A stretch of 64,000 bases of DNA from Suilimivivens sp009774465 (GTDB taxonomy: Bacteria; Bacillota; Clostridia; Lachnospirales; Lachnospiraceae): NCBI GenBank assembly GCA_947382645.1, contig CANDAE010000011.1:46637-110636 (forward strand), written 5' to 3'. Below, one piece after another: positions 61,458 to 64,000 of the stretch. Made by a program: the position numbers and the translations under genes. Numbering within the stretch: the first letter of the stretch is position 1; every line of letters begins with the position of its first letter. The notes beneath the pieces are model-generated. The model saw nothing but the letters and a program-made list of their open reading frames with translations. It had not been told where the DNA came from and made no database searches.

Positions 61458-61878
61458 AAAGAAATTAATAGACGAATTAAAGCAAAGTGGAATGATTGCT
61501 GATAATGAGTATGGAAATGCACTAATTGATATGATTAACAGTCAATCTAAAATCGGCGGCTGGATTCCATGTAGCAAGAAGCTTCCGGAGAACGAAACGG
61601 AAGTAGAGATAACTTATATCAGTAAAAGTTATAAAACGGGTGAAACATTATATATGACAGCAAGGGCATTTTACGAGGACGGAACGCTTCCAACAGAGAA
61701 AAGTATATGTATTTGGAATGAAGGGGACAATTGGGAATATGACGAAAATACAGATTCTTACATAATACCGGAGGGATGGTTTGAAGGTGTTTCCTTTTCG
61801 GAAGAATTTGGAATAGTTGATATGCCGGTTATTGCATGGAGATATTTGACAGAACCATATCAGCCACAGGCTATCTAA
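61447..61878 (+). CDS. DUF551-domain phage protein
   Basis: A 143-residue protein whose central part matches DUF551: GGWIPCSKKLPENETEVEIT and the end IAWRYLTEPYQPQ. A short helical N-terminal extension precedes it. The function of DUF551 is unknown. It starts within the end of the previous gene after AAGAGAGAAAAGAAA, indicating translational coupling. Confidence 0.78.
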   Translation: MIDEKKLIDELKQSGMIADNEYGNALIDMINSQSKIGGWIPCSKKLPENETEVEITYISKSYKTGETLYMTARAFYEDGTLPTEKSICIWNEGDNWEYDENTDSYIIPEGWFEGVSFSEEFGIVDMPVIAWRYLTEPYQPQAI

Positions 61879-61951
61879 ACTTAAAAAAAGAATAAAGAAT
61901 ATTGTGGAGAGGGCCACAACATGAAAGAAAAAGGAGGCAGGTGATGCAAAA

Positions 61952-62377
61952 TTGGCAGGCCCTAAAGGATTTATCCTGTACAGGATATGGTACAAAGATT
62001 TCATAGCGTACTTGGGCAGAACCAAACAGCCCTTACAGGCAAGGATACACGGGCATATGTTTGCGGCACCAATGCACCGGGCAATAGATATACATAACGT
62101 ATCCAGGATAGAGTATACCGAGCTTTCGACGGAAGCGGACATGAACCTATATGAGATTTATTTTATTAATCTATGGAAACCGCCTCTCAACATAGATGAT
62201 AAAGCAAAGGATAATCTAACAATATTCCTTCCGGCTCTAACGTGGGAAGAATTTATTCCAAAAAATTGGGAGAAATGGAAAAGAGAGTTGAATAGTGAGG
62301 ACATGTATGGCCATCACAAATCCAGAAATAAAAAAGCCCAAAAGCCTGATGAACAGTTGGAAGATATATGGGAATAA
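61952..62377 (+). CDS. GIY-YIG-like nuclease
   Basis: A 141-residue protein with a GIY-YIG-like core: ILYRIWYKDFIAYLGRTKQP, then LQARIHGHM (Arg and His of the motif) and the later LYEIYFINLWKPPLN (conserved Glu and Asn). A basic C-terminus follows. Phage GIY-YIG proteins can be homing or DNA-processing nucleases. TTG at 61952 is the only likely start; AAGGAGG is 14 bases upstream. Confidence 0.7.
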   Translation: MAGPKGFILYRIWYKDFIAYLGRTKQPLQARIHGHMFAAPMHRAIDIHNVSRIEYTELSTEADMNLYEIYFINLWKPPLNIDDKAKDNLTIFLPALTWEEFIPKNWEKWKRELNSEDMYGHHKSRNKKAQKPDEQLEDIWE

Positions 62378-62420
62378 AAATTATTTAAGGCAGCAGGCAT
62401 AAAATGAAAGGGGAAACAAA

Positions 62421-62843
62421 ATGGCACAAGAAAAGAATGCAGATATTGAATTGAAAAAAGAATACCTTAAAAGCTATAAAAAGATAGTCCGCCAGATGAA
62501 ACGGAGCGAACTTAGGATTCAGGAAATGCGTCTTAATAGAATGATGCCCGAAGTTATAAATGATGGAATGCCCCATGCACGCAATAATAATGATCTTTCT
62601 TCCTATGCGGCCCTGCTTGATCAGGAGGAAAAGAAGTATAGGAAATACCGGTATCAGGGAGCTAAAAAGTGTAAGGAAATAATAGATAGAATAGAGCAGC
62701 TTGAAAATGAGGATGAAAAAGACGTTTTGATGTATAGGTATATAAAGTTGATGAAGTGGGAGGATATTTATATAAAGATGTCGTTGTCATGTAGAAGAGT
62801 GCATTATATTCATAGTAATGCACTGAAAAATTTCAAAATGTAA
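62421..62843 (+). CDS. Sigma-70 region-4-like phage activator (DUF1492/RinA-like)
   Basis: A 140-residue helical protein. The C-terminal part (IEQLENEDEKDVLMYRYIKL, then MKWEDIYIKMSLSCRRVHYI) is a region-4-type helix-turn-helix as in phage late transcription activators. It lies at the end of the early operon, as RinA/ArpU-like regulators do before the terminase genes. RBS is GAAAGGGGAAACAAA. Confidence 0.8.
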   Translation: MAQEKNADIELKKEYLKSYKKIVRQMKRSELRIQEMRLNRMMPEVINDGMPHARNNNDLSSYAALLDQEEKKYRKYRYQGAKKCKEIIDRIEQLENEDEKDVLMYRYIKLMKWEDIYIKMSLSCRRVHYIHSNALKNFKM

Positions 62844-62914
62844 AAGAGTGCATAGAAGTGCACACTCAATCTGTGTTATAGTGTAGTCAGTAAAAACTCC
62901 TTCAATACATTTTT

Positions 62915-62955
62915 AGAAGTACCCAGTCATTGATACGATTGGGTACTTCTGCATT
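62915..62955 (+). terminator. Strong terminator after the late-activator gene
   Basis: AGAAGTACCCA pairs with TGGGTACTTCT around a 14-base loop, followed by GCATTTTA. It isolates the cargo gene to its right from the early operon. Confidence 0.8.
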
Positions 62956-63028
62956 TTATGCAGGCAATCTGGTAAAAGGTCTTATTTAAGTGTATGATAT
63001 AAAAAAGTGTGTTGGGAGGATTTATTAC

Positions 63029-63847
63029 ATGGGAGAAAAACAGTTCATAAAAAAGATAAAAGAAATGATTGAACCGGCTCAGGGGCCAATGCTGGATATA
63101 GTATCAGATTTGTTTGTTCCTGAAATCGCGGAGGGAATAGCAGAAAATTTTGTTCCGGCAGTAGTTGCGGGTACTGTTGGTGAGATAGCAGGTTCACTTA
63201 TTCCAGGAGTGGGTGGTATGATAATGTCATATAAACAGGCTCGGTTTGAAAAGAATATTGAGAAAATGATTTCAGAACTGATGGACAGGATGAACGAATT
63301 CAATCGGTATTATGCAGAACTGGATGATAAGATTGCCCAGCAGGTCAAAAACCAGTATTTTGGAATTATGGCAGATCATGCAGCAGAGGCAGCGCAGGAG
63401 GAAAAAATAGAATACATTGTAAATGGATATATCAATCTGGTAAAAGATGGCCATCCGCAGGAAGATGTTGTGATGATGTATTATGATACGTTGGACGAAT
63501 TAACGCTGCTTGATCTTAGAGTACTGAAACTTAAAACCCTCCAGCTGGATGAGGATAAAGACAGTATTGTACAGATCTGGCAGGACTACAATATTGACAG
63601 AACACAGACAAATCTCATAAATGAAAAACTTTCAAGGCTGGGATTAATAGAAAGCCGCAGAGAAAGTGACTATGATAAATTATTTGAAAATGTCCGGAAC
63701 ATAGCAGATTATTTAGAAAAAGCTGAAAGAGGAGTGAGAAATAACAGATTGAAAGTAAGCTCCTTGACCAAATCCAATTCAAATACATTAACTGTATATG
63801 GGAGAAGATTTTTGAAGTTTTTTAGCAGTGACAGGCAACCAATTTGA
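63029..63847 (+). CDS. Cargo protein with hydrophobic core segment, unknown function
   Basis: A 272-residue protein. The N-terminal 75 residues contain a glycine-rich hydrophobic segment (FVPAVVAGTVGEIAGSLIPG, then VGGMIMSYKQA), and the rest is helical, including a coiled-coil-like stretch and a C-terminal winged-helix-like end (SNTLTVYGRRFLKFF). This layout resembles DUF4393-type and some phage exclusion proteins. It stands alone after a terminator, typical of a moron gene. ATG at 63029 follows TTGGGAGGATTTATTAC. Function is inferred only from context. Confidence 0.6.
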   Translation: MGEKQFIKKIKEMIEPAQGPMLDIVSDLFVPEIAEGIAENFVPAVVAGTVGEIAGSLIPGVGGMIMSYKQARFEKNIEKMISELMDRMNEFNRYYAELDDKIAQQVKNQYFGIMADHAAEAAQEEKIEYIVNGYINLVKDGHPQEDVVMMYYDTLDELTLLDLRVLKLKTLQLDEDKDSIVQIWQDYNIDRTQTNLINEKLSRLGLIESRRESDYDKLFENVRNIADYLEKAERGVRNNRLKVSSLTKSNSNTLTVYGRRFLKFFSSDRQPI

Positions 63848-64000
63848 CAATATTTTTCTTGGTTTAATGAAATAATAGATTTCCTTAATACATTTTCTGA
63901 GAGTATTTAAACACAGTTTGTTTATGCATATTTACATTACCTATAGCTAGGGTAAAGTTTATGTAGGAAAACAGAATAGAAAGAAATAGGAAAGCACCTT
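63848..64000. other. Right edge of window, no gene seen
   Basis: About 150 bp of AT-rich sequence without a supported ORF. The phage element continues beyond the window. Confidence 0.6.

Larger units (their letters stand above)
59339..61885 (+). repeat. Repeated TAAANTTTA motif just upstream of ribosome sites
   Basis: Near-palindromic TAAACTTTA or a close variant recurs at gene junctions: 59339-59349 (TTAAACTTTAG), 59601-59611 (identical), 59934-59944 (TTAAACTTTAA), about 60259-60275 (CTAAACTAAAAAATTTTA), about 60525-60540 (TAAACTAAAATTTAG), about 61107-61118 (CTAAAATTTAG) and 61875-61885 (CTAAACTTAAA). In most cases a GGAG ribosome site follows within 12 bases, and the motif often includes the preceding gene's stop codon. 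Confidence 0.7.

Noticed and set aside
44001..64000. Search for CRISPR arrays, tRNA genes or a tRNA attachment site
   Set aside because: No regular spacer-repeat pattern or cloverleaf was seen; the element uses a protein-coding gene as target.

Overview
The window looks like chromosome of an anaerobic, low-to-mid GC Firmicute, most likely a Lachnospiraceae gut commensal. This rests on the anaerobic NrdD/NrdG reductase pair, a flavodiiron protein, LytTR/DUF3021 and AgrC/AgrA-type regulators, a clostridial GH18 spore-lysin-like gene, strong AGGAGG ribosome sites with frequent GTG/TTG starts, and gene content and codon use. No rRNA, tRNA or CRISPR array was found. All family assignments come from reading motifs by eye; no database search was run.

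1-12.6 kb holds loosely organised housekeeping and accessory genes: a NERD/zinc-ribbon protein, a Nudix hydrolase, an AraC regulator, a MATE exporter, a secreted GH53 galactanase lipoprotein, a K+ channel, CutC, and an oxygen/redox pair (flavodiiron FprA next to a Rieske-FAD oxidoreductase). 12.5-13.3 kb holds a sugar O-acetyltransferase, a decayed RpiR regulator and a strongly folded intergenic element. 13.3-15.8 kb is a LytTR-DUF3021-ABC transporter operon. 15.8-22.4 kb carries nrdD-nrdG, a hemerythrin/response-regulator protein, a small membrane protein and an aldehyde dehydrogenase.

22.5-38.2 kb is an exopolysaccharide locus. A LytTR response regulator, an XRE regulator and a GHKL sensor kinase precede a run of glycosyltransferases, a polyprenyl-phosphate sugar transferase, a Wzz-like protein with a degenerate kinase half, an EpsG-type polymerase and a GT39-like membrane protein. 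A dinD gene sits inside this operon. No Wzx flippase was recognised. 38.4-46.2 kb has an XRE membrane regulator, a Cys-rich/GGDEF/EAL fusion, a multidomain CoA-disulfide-reductase/sulfite-reductase-like fusion, an orphan pseB-like gene and an M19 dipeptidase.

From about 46.64 kb to the right edge lies a temperate phage-like element. Its large serine integrase abuts a truncated GH18 gene whose 5' part is missing, so the element appears to have inserted into that spore-hydrolase-like gene. The order is: integrase and a surface-protein cargo gene (minus strand), a cI/cro-like divergent switch with visible operators and promoters, many small early genes, an HUH endonuclease, an RNase H-like protein, a PcfJ-like protein, a ParB/DUF3102-like protein, HNH and GIY-YIG nucleases, a sigma-region-4-like late activator, a terminator, and a stand-alone cargo gene. 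The structural genes and the other attachment site must lie beyond the window.

The observations most worth following up are the cysteine-rich/degenerate GGDEF/EAL fusion, the phage insertion in a spore-lysin gene, and a TAAANTTTA motif repeated just before the ribosome sites of successive phage genes.
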